A stretch of 64,000 nucleotides of DNA, taken from NCBI RefSeq assembly GCF_004217565.1, contig NZ_SHLA01000001.1:1488001-1552000 (forward strand). The letters run 5' to 3'. The notes under the pieces were generated by a model. It searched no databases and was not told the DNA's origin. It saw nothing but the letters and a program-made list of their open reading frames with translations. How positions within the stretch are numbered: position 1 is the first letter of the stretch; each line of letters opens with the position of its first letter. Made by a program: the position numbers and the translations under genes. Of this stretch, positions 1 through 9,644 are shown in pieces. This DNA is from Zhihengliuella halotolerans (lineage in GTDB: Bacteria > Actinomycetota > Actinomycetes > Actinomycetales > Micrococcaceae).

Positions 1-2
1 GT

Positions 3-743
3 TCAGGCCGCGTCCGCACCGCCGCGGTCGACCCGCGCGGCCTTCGCCGCTGCCGCCTTGCGCTCGGCCGCAAGCTGATTCTTGACCGTGGTGGCGTAGA
101 CGTCCGCATACTCCTGCCCCGACAGGCGCATGATCGCGTACATGATCTCGTCCGTCACCGAGCGCTGCACAAAGCGGTCGTCTTCGAGGCCCGCGTAGCG
201 CGAGAAATCCAGCGGTTCGCCGATGATCATGCCGACGCGCCGGATGTTCGGCACCGTCTTGCCGATCGGCTGAACCTTGTCCGTGCCGATCATCGCGATG
301 GGAATCACGGGCACGCCGGTCGCCAGAGCCAGCTTCGCGACCCCGAGTTTACCCCGGTAGAGCCGGCCGTCCGGGCTGCGGGTGCCCTCGGGGTAGATGC
401 CGAGGAGATTTCCGTCGAGGAGCGTCTTCTCCCCTGCGCCGAGCGACTGCTCGGACGCCTTGCCACCCGAACGGTCCATGGGCAGCTGATTCGTCATGCG
501 GAAGAACGCCGCGGTGACCTTGCCCTTCAATCCGCGCCCCGTGAAGTAGTCGCTCTTGGCCAGAAACACGACAGGCCGTTCCACTTCGACCGGGAGGAAC
601 ACCGAGTCCGAGACGGAGAGATGGTTGCTGGCCAGGATGGCCCCGCCTTCGGCCGGCACGTTGTCGAGCCCCTTCACCCACGGCCGGAACAGCATCTTCA
701 CCAACGGTCCGATAAAGAGCCGCTTCATCACCCAATAGAACAC
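3..743 (-). CDS. plsC: 1-acyl-sn-glycerol-3-phosphate acyltransferase (PlsC family)
   Basis: Transfers an acyl chain to lysophosphatidic acid to make phosphatidic acid, the precursor of membrane phospholipids; acts at the inner face of the membrane. The 246-residue protein has the acyltransferase HX4D motif (H41-D46 in NHLSVSD) and the substrate-binding EGTRS motif at 119-123, both intact and at normal spacing for the family. Start is GTG at 743, preceded by GGAAGG about 8 nt upstream; an in-frame ATG lies five codons inside. It diverges from the esterase gene at 888. Family is clear; the exact acceptor lipid (lyso-PA versus another lysolipid) is inferred. Confidence 0.9.
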   Translation of the reverse strand: MFYWVMKRLFIGPLVKMLFRPWVKGLDNVPAEGGAILASNHLSVSDSVFLPVEVERPVVFLAKSDYFTGRGLKGKVTAAFFRMTNQLPMDRSGGKASEQSLGAGEKTLLDGNLLGIYPEGTRSPDGRLYRGKLGVAKLALATGVPVIPIAMIGTDKVQPIGKTVPNIRRVGMIIGEPLDFSRYAGLEDDRFVQRSVTDEIMYAIMRLSGQEYADVYATTVKNQLAAERKAAAAKAARVDRGGADAA

Positions 744-887
744 GGGGTTCGCCTTCCGCCAGTTGTTCGCGTGGCGCCCGGTCCGGCGCAGGCCGGATGA
801 CGAGCGGCAGTCGTCTAGGCTCTACTTTAGGCACAACCCAGCCGCGGGTGCTCCCCGCGTCCGATTCGCTTCTCTCTCAGGAGTCCC

Positions 888-1730
888 ATGAGCGCATCAT
901 CGAACCCGATCCAGCCCCGGGCGACGGACGACGACGGCGTCCCGCCTCCGCGTCTCTCGCACCTGCCCGCCTCGCTGACCGCACCCGTCATGGCCCGCCC
1001 GACTTCCGGAAAGCGGCCCGGGGTCGCCGCCCTCGTCATCCACGGCTTCACCTCCTCCCCCGCGAGCATGCGACCGTGGGCCGAGTTCCTGCTCGACGCC
1101 GGATACGCGGTGAGCCTGCCCGTACTGCCCGGGCACTGCACGAGTTGGCCCGATCTCGCACGCACTCCGTGGTCGGCCTGGCGAGCCGCCGTCAGGACCG
1201 CGTTCGACGAGCTCCAACGCAACCACGACCGGGTCTACGTCTGCGGCCTGTCGATGGGCGGCGCGCTGGCCCTCGATCTTGCTGCCCGCCGTTCGCCGGC
1301 GGGGCTGGCACTGGTGAACCCTGCGCTCACGTTCGCGAACCCGACCGCACACGCCGCCCGCGCCCTCAAGCTGGGCATCCGGTCGGTCGCCGCTATCGCC
1401 AATGACATCGCACGGCCCGGGCAGGATGAGCAGGCCTACGCGCGAACGCCGATGGCCGCCGTAGACCAGCTGGGGCGGCTCATGCGGCAGACGACCGCGA
1501 CCCTGCCGCAGGTGACCGCGCCGACGATCGTGTTCCGCTCCGCGATCGACCACGTGGTCCCCGAGACAAGCGTGGCCGTTCTGCAGCGCCGACTGGGCAC
1601 GCCCCCGAGCCAGCGACACATCGTACGCCTGGAGAAGAGCTTCCACGTCGCAACGCTCGACCACGACGACGAGCGCATCTTCTCCGAAACGCTGAGATTT
1701 TTCGATGCCGCTGCGGCGCTTCGCGACTGA
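888..1730 (+). CDS. alpha/beta-hydrolase, monoacylglycerol lipase/carboxylesterase type
   Basis: Cytoplasmic serine hydrolase, 280 residues, without a signal peptide. The oxyanion turn is HGF (52-54), the nucleophile elbow is GLSMGG with Ser122, and the likely triad partners are Asp221 and His253, so the enzyme looks active. It resembles the Est30/thermostable carboxylesterase and monoglyceride lipase group. ATG start with AGGAG 5 nt upstream. It sits between plsC and fadD, so a role in lipid or fatty-ester turnover feeding the acyl-CoA ligase downstream is reasonable but inferred. The true substrate cannot be read from the sequence. Confidence 0.85.
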   Translation: MSASSNPIQPRATDDDGVPPPRLSHLPASLTAPVMARPTSGKRPGVAALVIHGFTSSPASMRPWAEFLLDAGYAVSLPVLPGHCTSWPDLARTPWSAWRAAVRTAFDELQRNHDRVYVCGLSMGGALALDLAARRSPAGLALVNPALTFANPTAHAARALKLGIRSVAAIANDIARPGQDEQAYARTPMAAVDQLGRLMRQTTATLPQVTAPTIVFRSAIDHVVPETSVAVLQRRLGTPPSQRHIVRLEKSFHVATLDHDDERIFSETLRFFDAAAALRD

Positions 1731-1765
1731 TCAGCCGCGAAACTTGTTACTATTCAGTAGCACTG

Positions 1766-1796
1766 TGATGTACGCCACGACCGTGGCGTATCATCA
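1766..1796. promoter_or_regulatory. inverted repeat between esterase and fadD
   Basis: A perfect 9-bp inverted repeat, TACGCCACG and CGTGGCGTA with a 2-nt centre (1771-1790), extends to 14 bp with one bulged base (TGATG outside left, CATCA outside right). There is no T-run after it on either strand. It lies 30 to 60 nt before the fadD start. It could be an operator for a fatty-acid regulator or a weak terminator of the esterase gene; the sequence does not decide. Confidence 0.5.
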
Positions 1797-1826
1797 ACAC
1801 CAAGACAACTCACTAGGGAGGGTCCC

Positions 1827-3620
1827 GTGCGCGAGAAGAGCGTTGCCCCACTGATCGTCAGCCCCTCGGACACCAACATCACCGACTTCGTCCTCCGCCA
1901 GGAGGAGAGCCCCGAGAATCTGGCCCTCTTCTCCGTGCCCACGGAGAACGACGCCTGGCGCGACATCACCGCGCGGGACTTCGGTGCCGACGTTCGCAAG
2001 GTAGCCAAGGGCTTGATCGCCTCGGGCATCGTACCGGGCGCGCGCATCGGCATCATGTCCCGCACGCGTTACGAATGGGTGCTCGTCGATTTCGCGATCT
2101 GGTTCGCCGGTTGCGTTTCGGTACCCGTCTACGAAACGTCCTCGCCCTCGCAAGTCGCCTGGATCCTCGGTGATTCCGAGGCCGCGGCCGCGTTCGTCGA
2201 GTCCGGACGCCACGAGAACATCGTCCGGCAGGCCGCGCAGCAGGAGCAGCTCCCGGTCGAACACGTCTGGCAGCTCGAGAACGATGGACTCGATGCGCTG
2301 CGCGAGGCTGGTGCCGGAGTCTCCGACGAAGACCTCGAGGCCCGGCGCGCCTCGCTCGGGCTCGACTCGCTGGCCACGATCATCTACACCTCGGGCACAA
2401 CCGGTCGCCCGAAGGGTTGCGAGCTGACCCACTCCAACTTCGTCGAGCTCTCCGCGAACGGGGTCGCCTCCCTGAAATCGGTGGTGTACCCGGGGTCCTC
2501 GACCCTCATGTTCCTACCGCTGGCTCACGTCTTCGCCCGGTTCATCTCCGTACTGGCCGTGGCCGCCGGCACGAGGGTCGGGCATACGCCGGACGTCAAG
2601 AACTTGCTGCCCGATCTGCAGAGCTTCGCACCGACGTATCTCCTGGCCGTGCCGCGGGTCTTCGAGAAGGTGTACAACAACTCGATGCTCAAGGCCGAGG
2701 ACGCAGGAAAGGGCAAGATCTTTCATGCGGCCGCCGACACGGCGATTGCCTGGTCCCGGGCACAGGAGAACGGCGGGCCGGGCCTGCTGCTCGACCTCAA
2801 GCACAAGCTGTTCGACAAGCTGCTCTACAGCAAGATCCGCGCGGCCATGGGCGGCAAGGTCACCCACGCCGTCTCGGGCGGCGCGCCGCTCGGTGAACGA
2901 CTCGGACACTTCTTCCGCGGCCTCGGCGTAACGATCCTCGAGGGCTACGGCCTGACGGAGACCACAGCCCCGATCACGGTGAACACGCCGGACCTCATCA
3001 AGGTCGGCACGGTCGGGGCGCCGCTTCCAGGCAACTCCGTGAAAATCGCCGACGACGGCGAGATCCTCGCCAAGGGCGTGTGCGTCATGCGCGGGTATTA
3101 CAAGCGCGACGATCTGACGGCCGAGGCGATCCGCGACGGATGGTTCCACACCGGAGATATCGGGCAGCTGGACGACGACGGCTGCTTGCGGATCACGGGG
3201 CGCAAGAAGGAGATCCTCGTGACCGCCGGCGGCAAGAACGTCATCCCGGCCCAGCTCGAGGACAGGATCCGCTCCCACGCGATCGTCTCCCAGTGCGTCG
3301 TCATCGGGGACCAGAAACCGTTCATCTCGGCGCTGGTCACGATCGACGAAGAAGCGCTGCCCGGCTGGCTCCAGCGTCACGATCTGGGATCCGTGGGCGT
3401 CGCTGAGGCTGCCAAGCTCCCGCAACTGCACGAAGAGATCGAGCGGATCGTGGCGCAGGCCAATGAACAGGTCTCGAAGGCCGAGGCGATCAAGCAGTTC
3501 CGGATCGTGCCGTCCGACTTCACAGAGGAGTCCGGACACCTGACACCCTCGATGAAGATCAAGCGCGCCAAGGTCATCACGGACTACGCGGACGTCATCG
3601 ACGACATCTACTCCTCGTAG
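1827..3620 (+). CDS. fadD: long-chain fatty-acid--CoA ligase (AMP-forming)
   Basis: Activates fatty acids to acyl-CoA through an acyl-adenylate, feeding beta-oxidation or lipid synthesis. 597 residues, the usual length for FAD15-type actinobacterial ligases. The P-loop YTSGTTGRPKG lies at 187-197, the A5 motif YGLTETT near 378, and the A7/A8 region WFHTGDIG and GRKKEI follow, ending in a lysine-containing C-terminal subdomain. GTG start with a strong AGGGAGGG site. It stands alone after the esterase and converges on the MinD-like gene with only 23 nt between stops. Chain-length preference is not readable. Confidence 0.93.
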   Translation: MREKSVAPLIVSPSDTNITDFVLRQEESPENLALFSVPTENDAWRDITARDFGADVRKVAKGLIASGIVPGARIGIMSRTRYEWVLVDFAIWFAGCVSVPVYETSSPSQVAWILGDSEAAAAFVESGRHENIVRQAAQQEQLPVEHVWQLENDGLDALREAGAGVSDEDLEARRASLGLDSLATIIYTSGTTGRPKGCELTHSNFVELSANGVASLKSVVYPGSSTLMFLPLAHVFARFISVLAVAAGTRVGHTPDVKNLLPDLQSFAPTYLLAVPRVFEKVYNNSMLKAEDAGKGKIFHAAADTAIAWSRAQENGGPGLLLDLKHKLFDKLLYSKIRAAMGGKVTHAVSGGAPLGERLGHFFRGLGVTILEGYGLTETTAPITVNTPDLIKVGTVGAPLPGNSVKIADDGEILAKGVCVMRGYYKRDDLTAEAIRDGWFHTGDIGQLDDDGCLRITGRKKEILVTAGGKNVIPAQLEDRIRSHAIVSQCVVIGDQKPFISALVTIDEEALPGWLQRHDLGSVGVAEAAKLPQLHEEIERIVAQANEQVSKAEAIKQFRIVPSDFTEESGHLTPSMKIKRAKVITDYADVIDDIYSS

Positions 3621-3643
3621 CCCCCCTCCTGCGCGGCGCCCTG

Positions 3644-4909
3644 TCAGCGGGCGTCGCGCAGTTCGTCGACGACGAGCGCGGCCAGCTCCATGACGGCCTC
3701 GCGGGTGGTCGGACGCAACCGCTCCAGGGAGACCTCGGATCCCTCCGCCAAGTGCGGGTCGTACGGGAGGCGCACCACCGAGTCGACCCGGCTCGCGAAG
3801 TGGGCCTCGATCTCGTCGACGTCGACTCCGCGGGCAAGTCCTGCGGACTGGTTGATCACGACGATCGCGTTGCGCGCAAGATCCTGCCGTCCGTGCGCTT
3901 CGAGCCACGACAGGGTCTCGGAGGCCAGCCGCGCCTCGTCCACGCTCGCGCCCGAGACCAGGACGACCATGTCCGACTTCTCCAGCGAGCCCTGCATGAC
4001 CGAATGCACCATTCCGGTGCCGGAGTCCGTGAGCACGATCGAGTAGAACTTTCCCATCAGTTCGGTGACCGCACGATAGTCGGAATCGTCAAAGGCCTCG
4101 GCGACGTGCGGGTCCGTATCAGAGGCCAGCACGTGCAGGCGGGACCCCTGCCGGGCCGCGTACTGCGAGATCTTGGCGAAAGAATCGACGAGGTATCGAT
4201 TCTGAACGAGCTGGCGTGCCGTGAAGATCGCCTGTCCTGGCGAACGGTCGCTGAGCGTGCCGCGATCCGGGTTCGCGTCGAGTGCCGCGATCCGGTCCTC
4301 TCGCACCTCGGCCAGAGCCATGCCCAGCAGCGTCGTCGCCGTCGTCTTACCAACGCCACCCTTGCGGGAGAGCACGGTCACGTACTTGGTCCCGCCGCTC
4401 AGCTGAGCCTTGATGGCGTTCTCGCGAAGCCGTCGCAGGCGTACCGCGTCGGAGTCCCCGACGTTCACCCGACCGAGAGTCGCCTGATAGAGCCATCGTC
4501 GCCACCCCGCGGCTGGCGCACGGTCGCGCGGTGCGAGAAGTCGGTCGGCGGTAAGCGCCGCCGCGGGTTCCGGCGTTGCAGAGCCGCCAGCGCCCGTGGC
4601 ATGCCCGTTTTCGACCGGCTCGTCGGCGTCGGCACTATCATCCAAGCCAGAAGGTTCCCCGAGGGCATCACGTGCCGGGAACCGAGTCGCATCACCGGCA
4701 GCCTCCTCCGGCGTGCGGAAATTCATCGCATCCATCGGAGCGTGTCCTGCCGGGCCGGGCCCCACGACGGTGTCGGCGTCCTCCTGCCGCCCGGTCCGCG
4801 GTGCCACGACCCCGGCCGCGGTCGTTTCGTCGATTTCGCCGGAGGCCTCCGCCTGTCCCGACTCCTCCGGCTCTTCGTCGGACCGCTGATTCTGCGACTT
4901 CTCGCTCAT
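3644..4909 (-). CDS. MinD/ParA-type ATPase with long acidic N-terminus (EspI-like)
   Basis: 421 residues. Residues 1-130 are acidic, Glu/Ala/Gly-rich and probably disordered. A P-loop ATPase of the deviant-Walker kind follows, with RKGGVGKTT at 182-190 and the Walker A' text ALDANPDRGTLSDR. The DANPD stretch and the domain plan match the MinD-like ATPases linked to actinobacterial type VII secretion (EspI group) rather than septum-site MinD. No ESX genes lie in this window, so that link is family inference only. It is separated from the upstream pyc gene by a GC-rich hairpin and probably has its own promoter. Confidence 0.75.
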   Translation of the reverse strand: MSEKSQNQRSDEEPEESGQAEASGEIDETTAAGVVAPRTGRQEDADTVVGPGPAGHAPMDAMNFRTPEEAAGDATRFPARDALGEPSGLDDSADADEPVENGHATGAGGSATPEPAAALTADRLLAPRDRAPAAGWRRWLYQATLGRVNVGDSDAVRLRRLRENAIKAQLSGGTKYVTVLSRKGGVGKTTATTLLGMALAEVREDRIAALDANPDRGTLSDRSPGQAIFTARQLVQNRYLVDSFAKISQYAARQGSRLHVLASDTDPHVAEAFDDSDYRAVTELMGKFYSIVLTDSGTGMVHSVMQGSLEKSDMVVLVSGASVDEARLASETLSWLEAHGRQDLARNAIVVINQSAGLARGVDVDEIEAHFASRVDSVVRLPYDPHLAEGSEVSLERLRPTTREAVMELAALVVDELRDAR

Positions 4910-4983
4910 GTCGCCCTCTCGCTCGTGGGATCACTGCCTGATCGGCTAGTCGCTCAGCACACACCCTAACCCACGGACGCTAA

Positions 4984-5027
4984 CGCCCGCCGGGCCGGCC
5001 CCGTGGAAGGAACCGGCCCGGCGGGCG
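4984..5027 (-). terminator. GC-rich hairpin after pyruvate carboxylase gene
   Basis: A perfect 15-bp inverted repeat (4984-4998 with 5013-5027) and a 14-nt loop sits about 40 nt after the pyc stop codon and before the MinD-like gene. It has no T-run on the minus strand, as is common for high-GC terminators. The arms are too long and exact to be chance. Confidence 0.7.
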
Positions 5028-5065
5028 TGCGCTGCGGACCGTGCCGCGCCGTGGTGCGGGTGTGA

Positions 5066-8000
5066 TCAAGCCGGGTCGATCACGATCAGAAGATCACCAC
5101 CATCCACCGGGGCCGTCCCGTTGATTGCGACCCGAGACACCGTCCCCGCGACCGGGGACGTGATCGCCGCTTCCATCTTCATCGCCTCGATCGTCGCGAC
5201 CGTCCCGCCGGCCTCGACCACATCCCCGACGGCAACCGTCGCCGTCACAGCACCGGCAAACGGTGCCGGAACATGCCCGGGATCAGCCGGATCGGCCTTC
5301 TCCGCAACCTTCACCGTCGACTCGACATTCCGGTCCCGCACCGTGATCTGCCGCATCTGCCCATTGAGCGTGCACATCACCGTGCGCATGCCCTTCTCAT
5401 CAGGCTCGCCGATCGCCTGCAGGGTGACGAGCAGGCGCACGCCCTTGCCGAGACTGATCACATGCTCAGCCGCCGGCGTCAGCCCGTACAGGTAGTCTCT
5501 GGTGCCGAGGACGGACACGTCCCCGTACTGGGCGCGGAGGGTCTCGAAGTCACGGCTCGGGCCCGGGAAGAGGAGCCGGTTCAGAGTCGACCGGCGCGCG
5601 GCCGAGTCGGCCCGGAGCGCCTGCGAGTCCTCGGGCTCGAGCTCTTCGAGGCGGACCTTGATGTTCCGGCCCTGCAGGGCCTTGGAGCGGAACGGCTCCG
5701 GCCAGCCTCCGGGCGGGTCTCCAAGTTCACCGGAGAGGAACCCGATGACGGATTCGGGGATGTCGTAGGCCTGCGGGTTCGCCTCGAACTCGGCCGGGTC
5801 GACGCCGGCGCCGACGAGCTGCAGAGCGAGGTCGCCAACGACCTTCGAGGACGGGGTGACCTTCACCAAGCGGCCCAGAATCGCGTTCGCGGCCGTGTAC
5901 ATGTCCTCGATGGCCTCGAACCGCTCCCCCAACCCCAACGCGATCGCCTGCTGGCGCAGGTTCGAGAGCTGACCGCCGGGGATCTCGTGCCGGTAGACAC
6001 GCCCGGTGGGGCCTGCGAGGCCGGACTCGAACGGCGCGTACATAGCGCGCACCGCCTCCCAGTACGGCTCCATGGCCGCGGCGGCGCCCAGGTCCAGTCC
6101 GGTGTCCCGCTCGGTGTGCTCGAGCGCGGCGACGAGCGCTGACATCGAGACCTGGCTGGTGGTGCCGGCCATCGAGGCGACGGCGGTATCCACCGCGTCC
6201 ACGCCGGCGTCGATCGCCGCCATGATGGTGGCCAGCTGTCCGCCGGCGGTGTCGTGGGTGTGCAGGTGCACGGGCAGGTCGAACTCGGCGCGAAGCGCCG
6301 AGACCAGCTGGCGGGCAGCCGCGGGCCGCAACAGCCCGGCCATGTCCTTGATCGCGAGGATGTGGGCTCCGGCGTCGACGATCTGCCGGGCCAGCGACAG
6401 GTAGTAGTCCAGCGTGTACAGCTTCTCGTCCGGGTCCGTGAGGTTGCCCGTGTAGCAGAGGGCGACCTCCGCCACGGCAGTGCCCGTCTTGCGGACGGCG
6501 GCGATGGCCGGGGCCATCTGGCTGACGTCGTTCAAGGCATCGAAGATCCGGAAGATGTCGATGCCGGTGGCCGCGGCCTCGGCCACGAATGCATCCGTGA
6601 CCTCGGTGGGGTACGGCGTGTACCCGACCGTATTCCGACCGCGCAAGAGCATCTGCAGCGGGATATTCGGCAGTTCGGCCCGCAGCAGCTCGAGCCGGCG
6701 CCACGGGTCTTCACCCAGGAAGCGCAGTGCGACGTCGTAGGTCGCCCCGCCCCAGACCTCCATGGAGAACAGCCCCGGCAGCGTGTGCGCCATAGCGGGT
6801 GCGGCGGCGAGCAGGTCGCGGGTGCGCACGCGGGTGGCCAGCAGGGACTGGTGGGCGTCGCGGAAGGTCGTATCGGTCACCGCGACGGCGCCGGCGGAGC
6901 GCAGGTGAGCGGCGAAGCCCTCCGGGCCCCTCTCCAGGAGCACCTGCCGCCAGCCGGCGGGAGGAACGGCGCCGGCCGGTCCGTCGAACGGGCTGCGCTC
7001 GGGCTGCTCGGACTTGTCCCCGGGGAATCGCGGAAGTTTCTGGCGGGGATCGATGCCGTCGATCCGCTCGCCGTGCGGCTTGTTGACCGTGACCTCGGCC
7101 AGGTAGGTCAGCGCCTTGGTGCCGCGGTCCTGCGACCGGTTCCCTACCAGCAGGTCCGGCCGCGCATCGATGAAGTCGGTGGCGACGTCTCCGGCGACGA
7201 ACTGCGGGTCGTCCAGCACGTTCATCAGGAACGGGATGTTCGTCGCAACGCCGCGGATGCGGAACTCGGCCAGTGCGCGGCGGGCACGCCGGACGGCCAT
7301 CTCGTAGTCGCGGCCGCGGCAGGTGAGCTTGACCAGCATCGAGTCGAAGTGCGGGGAGACTTCGGCGCCGGTAAAGACGGTGCCGCCGTCGAGCCGGACG
7401 CCGGAGCCGCCGGCAGAACGGTACACACTGATCGTGCCAACGTCCGGGCGGAAGCCATTGGCCGGGTCCTCGGTGGTGATGCGGCACTGCATGGCCGCGC
7501 CGCGGATGCGAAGGTCCTCCTGGCGGATGCCGATCTGCTCCAGCGTCTCGCCGGCGGCGATGCGCATCTGCGAGGACACGAGGTCGACGTCGGTAATCTC
7601 CTCGGTGACCGTGTGCTCGACCTGGATGCGCGGGTTCATCTCGATGAACACGTGCTGCCCGGCCCGCTCGCCGACCGTGTCCACGAGGAACTCCACGGTG
7701 CCCGCGTTCTGGTAGTTCAGCGCCTTGGCGAACTTCACCGCGTCCGCGTACAGGGCCTGGCGGATGTCCTCGTCCAGGTTCGGCGCCGGAGCGATCTCGA
7801 TGACCTTCTGGTGCCGGCGCTGCAGCGAACAATCCCGCTCGAAGAGGTGAACCACGTTGCCTTCGCCATCGGCCAGGATCTGCACCTCGATATGACGCGG
7901 ACGCAGCACTGCCTGCTCCAGGAACACTGTCGAGTCGCCGAACGCGGTCCCGGCCTCGCGCATCGCCGCCCCCAAGGACTCCACGAAGTCCTCACGCACA

Positions 8001-8515
8001 TCGACCCGCCGCATGCCACGCCCGCCACCACCGGCAACAGCCTTCACGAAGATGGGGAAGCCGATCCGGTCCGCCTCCGCGACCAGATACTCGACATCAT
8101 CGCTCGGCTCCGAAGACTCCAACACCGGGATCCCCGCCCGCCGGGCAGCCCGCAACGCCTCGACCTTGTTCCCGGCCAGCTTCAACACATCAGAAGTGGG
8201 CCCCACGAAAGCGATGCCCGCGTCCGCCGCCGCCCGCGCCAACTCCGGATTCTCCGACAGGAACCCGTAGCCCGGATAGATCGCGTCCGCCCCCGACTCG
8301 CGCGCGACCCGGATCACCTCGTCGACGTCGAGATACGCCCGCACCGGGTGCCCCTCGACACCGATCTGGTACGACTCGTCCGCCTTCTGACGATGAATCG
8401 AGCCACGATCCTCGTACGGGTACACCGCGACCGTCTTCGCGCCCAGCTCCACCGCGGCCCGAAAACCACGGATCGCGATCTCGCCACGATTGGCAACCAA
8501 TACCTTCTTGAACAT
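5066..8515 (-). CDS. pyc: pyruvate carboxylase
   Basis: Makes oxaloacetate from pyruvate, bicarbonate and ATP (anaplerosis). 1,149 residues in the single-chain order: biotin carboxylase with the ATP-grasp glycine loop VAGGGGRGM, carboxyltransferase with DTTFRDAHQSL, and a C-terminal biotinyl domain with EAMKMEA, the biotin lysine being near 1113. The start is the ATG at 8515 (MFKKVLVANRGEIA), preceded by AGGAG; the reading frame is open a further 62 codons upstream, but that part has no family match. It diverges from a ParA gene. It serves with the propionate genes in C3 metabolism, though they are not linked. Confidence 0.97.
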   Translation of the reverse strand: MFKKVLVANRGEIAIRGFRAAVELGAKTVAVYPYEDRGSIHRQKADESYQIGVEGHPVRAYLDVDEVIRVARESGADAIYPGYGFLSENPELARAAADAGIAFVGPTSDVLKLAGNKVEALRAARRAGIPVLESSEPSDDVEYLVAEADRIGFPIFVKAVAGGGGRGMRRVDVREDFVESLGAAMREAGTAFGDSTVFLEQAVLRPRHIEVQILADGEGNVVHLFERDCSLQRRHQKVIEIAPAPNLDEDIRQALYADAVKFAKALNYQNAGTVEFLVDTVGERAGQHVFIEMNPRIQVEHTVTEEITDVDLVSSQMRIAAGETLEQIGIRQEDLRIRGAAMQCRITTEDPANGFRPDVGTISVYRSAGGSGVRLDGGTVFTGAEVSPHFDSMLVKLTCRGRDYEMAVRRARRALAEFRIRGVATNIPFLMNVLDDPQFVAGDVATDFIDARPDLLVGNRSQDRGTKALTYLAEVTVNKPHGERIDGIDPRQKLPRFPGDKSEQPERSPFDGPAGAVPPAGWRQVLLERGPEGFAAHLRSAGAVAVTDTTFRDAHQSLLATRVRTRDLLAAAPAMAHTLPGLFSMEVWGGATYDVALRFLGEDPWRRLELLRAELPNIPLQMLLRGRNTVGYTPYPTEVTDAFVAEAAATGIDIFRIFDALNDVSQMAPAIAAVRKTGTAVAEVALCYTGNLTDPDEKLYTLDYYLSLARQIVDAGAHILAIKDMAGLLRPAAARQLVSALRAEFDLPVHLHTHDTAGGQLATIMAAIDAGVDAVDTAVASMAGTTSQVSMSALVAALEHTERDTGLDLGAAAAMEPYWEAVRAMYAPFESGLAGPTGRVYRHEIPGGQLSNLRQQAIALGLGERFEAIEDMYTAANAILGRLVKVTPSSKVVGDLALQLVGAGVDPAEFEANPQAYDIPESVIGFLSGELGDPPGGWPEPFRSKALQGRNIKVRLEELEPEDSQALRADSAARRSTLNRLLFPGPSRDFETLRAQYGDVSVLGTRDYLYGLTPAAEHVISLGKGVRLLVTLQAIGEPDEKGMRTVMCTLNGQMRQITVRDRNVESTVKVAEKADPADPGHVPAPFAGAVTATVAVGDVVEAGGTVATIEAMKMEAAITSPVAGTVSRVAINGTAPVDGGDLLIVIDPA

Positions 8516-8579
8516 GATGCTCCTGAAATCAACGGGGGCAGGACCCGAGGGGCCGGGGTCATCGACGCGCCTCGCACCC

Positions 8580-8597
8580 GGACACGTCTTCGTGTCC
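8580..8597. promoter_or_regulatory. 18-bp palindrome upstream of pyc
   Basis: GGACACG and CGTGTCC separated by TCTT form a perfect 7-4-7 palindrome 65 to 82 nt before the pyc start. It may be an operator for pyc or a leader hairpin. No known motif is recognised. Confidence 0.4.
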
Positions 8598-8766
8598 ACG
8601 ACTTCGTCAAGGCTACCGTGACCCATCCCACGTGGGGCAATCTTTCGTCTCCGGACTACTCCCCGCCTCCTTTCAGGGTGGCGTTGGGGTCTGCCGGGCA
8701 AAGCCCCGTATGATTGACCGGGTACGTTGCGGAAGTCAAGACACAGAAGGGGACGTGGTCGGTTCC

Positions 8767-9597
8767 GTGCAGGTTGTGAGCATCAGCAGTCTCAAAGGCG
8801 GGGTCGGGAAGACGTCCGTAACATTGGGTCTGGCGTCTGCGGCGTTGGCCGCCGGCACTCCGACTCTCGTCGTGGATCTGGACCCCCATGCCGACGCCAG
8901 CACCGGCCTCGGCGTCGCTCTGTCCGACCCCCAGCAGGAGGTCGGCCGGCAGATCAAGGCAGGCCGCCGCGGCGATCTGGAAGCGCACGCGGCCGTGAGC
9001 CCGTGGACCCAACGCGGCAAGACCGCACAGGGTGCAGTGCTCGACGTGGCCGTCGGCGGGGCCTTCGGCACCGTGTATGACCGCCCGGACCTGCGCAACC
9101 GCGATCTGCGGCGGCTGAAGTCCCTGCTCGAGAAGACGTCGAAGTACCAGCTCGTACTCATCGACTGCCCGCCCTCGCTCAACGGGCTGACCCGCATGGC
9201 GTGGACGGCCAGCCATCAGGCGGTTCTCGTCGCCGAGCCGAGCCTCTTCTCCGTCGCAGGAACCGAGCGCACGATGCGTGCACTCGACATGTTCCGCAAC
9301 GAATTCAACACGGGACTCAACTCCATCAACGTGGTCGCCAACCGCTTCCGCGACACGTCGACGGAACAGCGCTTCCGGCTTTCCGAGATGCGGCGCATGT
9401 TCGGCTCCCAGCTGTTGACCCCGGTCCTTCCGGATCAGGCCGACTGGCAGCAGATTCAGGGCGCCGCATACTCTGTGCACCAGTGGCCCGGCGAATCCGC
9501 GCGGACCACGGCCACGCACTTCGACCAATTGCTCAAGGGCCTCAGCGGAACGTCGGGCGCGGCCAAGCGCTCGCGCGTTCGCACATCGGCGCCCTAG
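8767..9597 (+). CDS. ParA-family ATPase
   Basis: 276-residue ParA/Soj-type ATPase with the deviant Walker A KGGVGKTS at residues 10-17 and a Walker B region VLIDCPPSL. These proteins switch between monomer and DNA-bound dimer to position cargo. No parB or parS is next to it. The start is the GTG giving MQVVSISSLKGG, which fits the family N-terminus; AGAAGGGG lies 14 nt upstream, and an in-frame GTG at 8755 and ATG at 8710 are alternatives. It converges on the merR gene, with a shared terminator between. Cargo unknown. Confidence 0.85.
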   Translation: MQVVSISSLKGGVGKTSVTLGLASAALAAGTPTLVVDLDPHADASTGLGVALSDPQQEVGRQIKAGRRGDLEAHAAVSPWTQRGKTAQGAVLDVAVGGAFGTVYDRPDLRNRDLRRLKSLLEKTSKYQLVLIDCPPSLNGLTRMAWTASHQAVLVAEPSLFSVAGTERTMRALDMFRNEFNTGLNSINVVANRFRDTSTEQRFRLSEMRRMFGSQLLTPVLPDQADWQQIQGAAYSVHQWPGESARTTATHFDQLLKGLSGTSGAAKRSRVRTSAP

Positions 9598-9644
9598 GCC
9601 CTCCGAGGACGCGGCTCGCCGCCCGCGAGACCAACAGAACACGA

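Noticed and set aside
6254-8713. 819-codon open frame on the plus strand across pyc
   Set aside because: It is the antisense shadow of the pyruvate carboxylase gene, whose protein is complete; the translation is low-complexity Arg/Val/His text with no domain.
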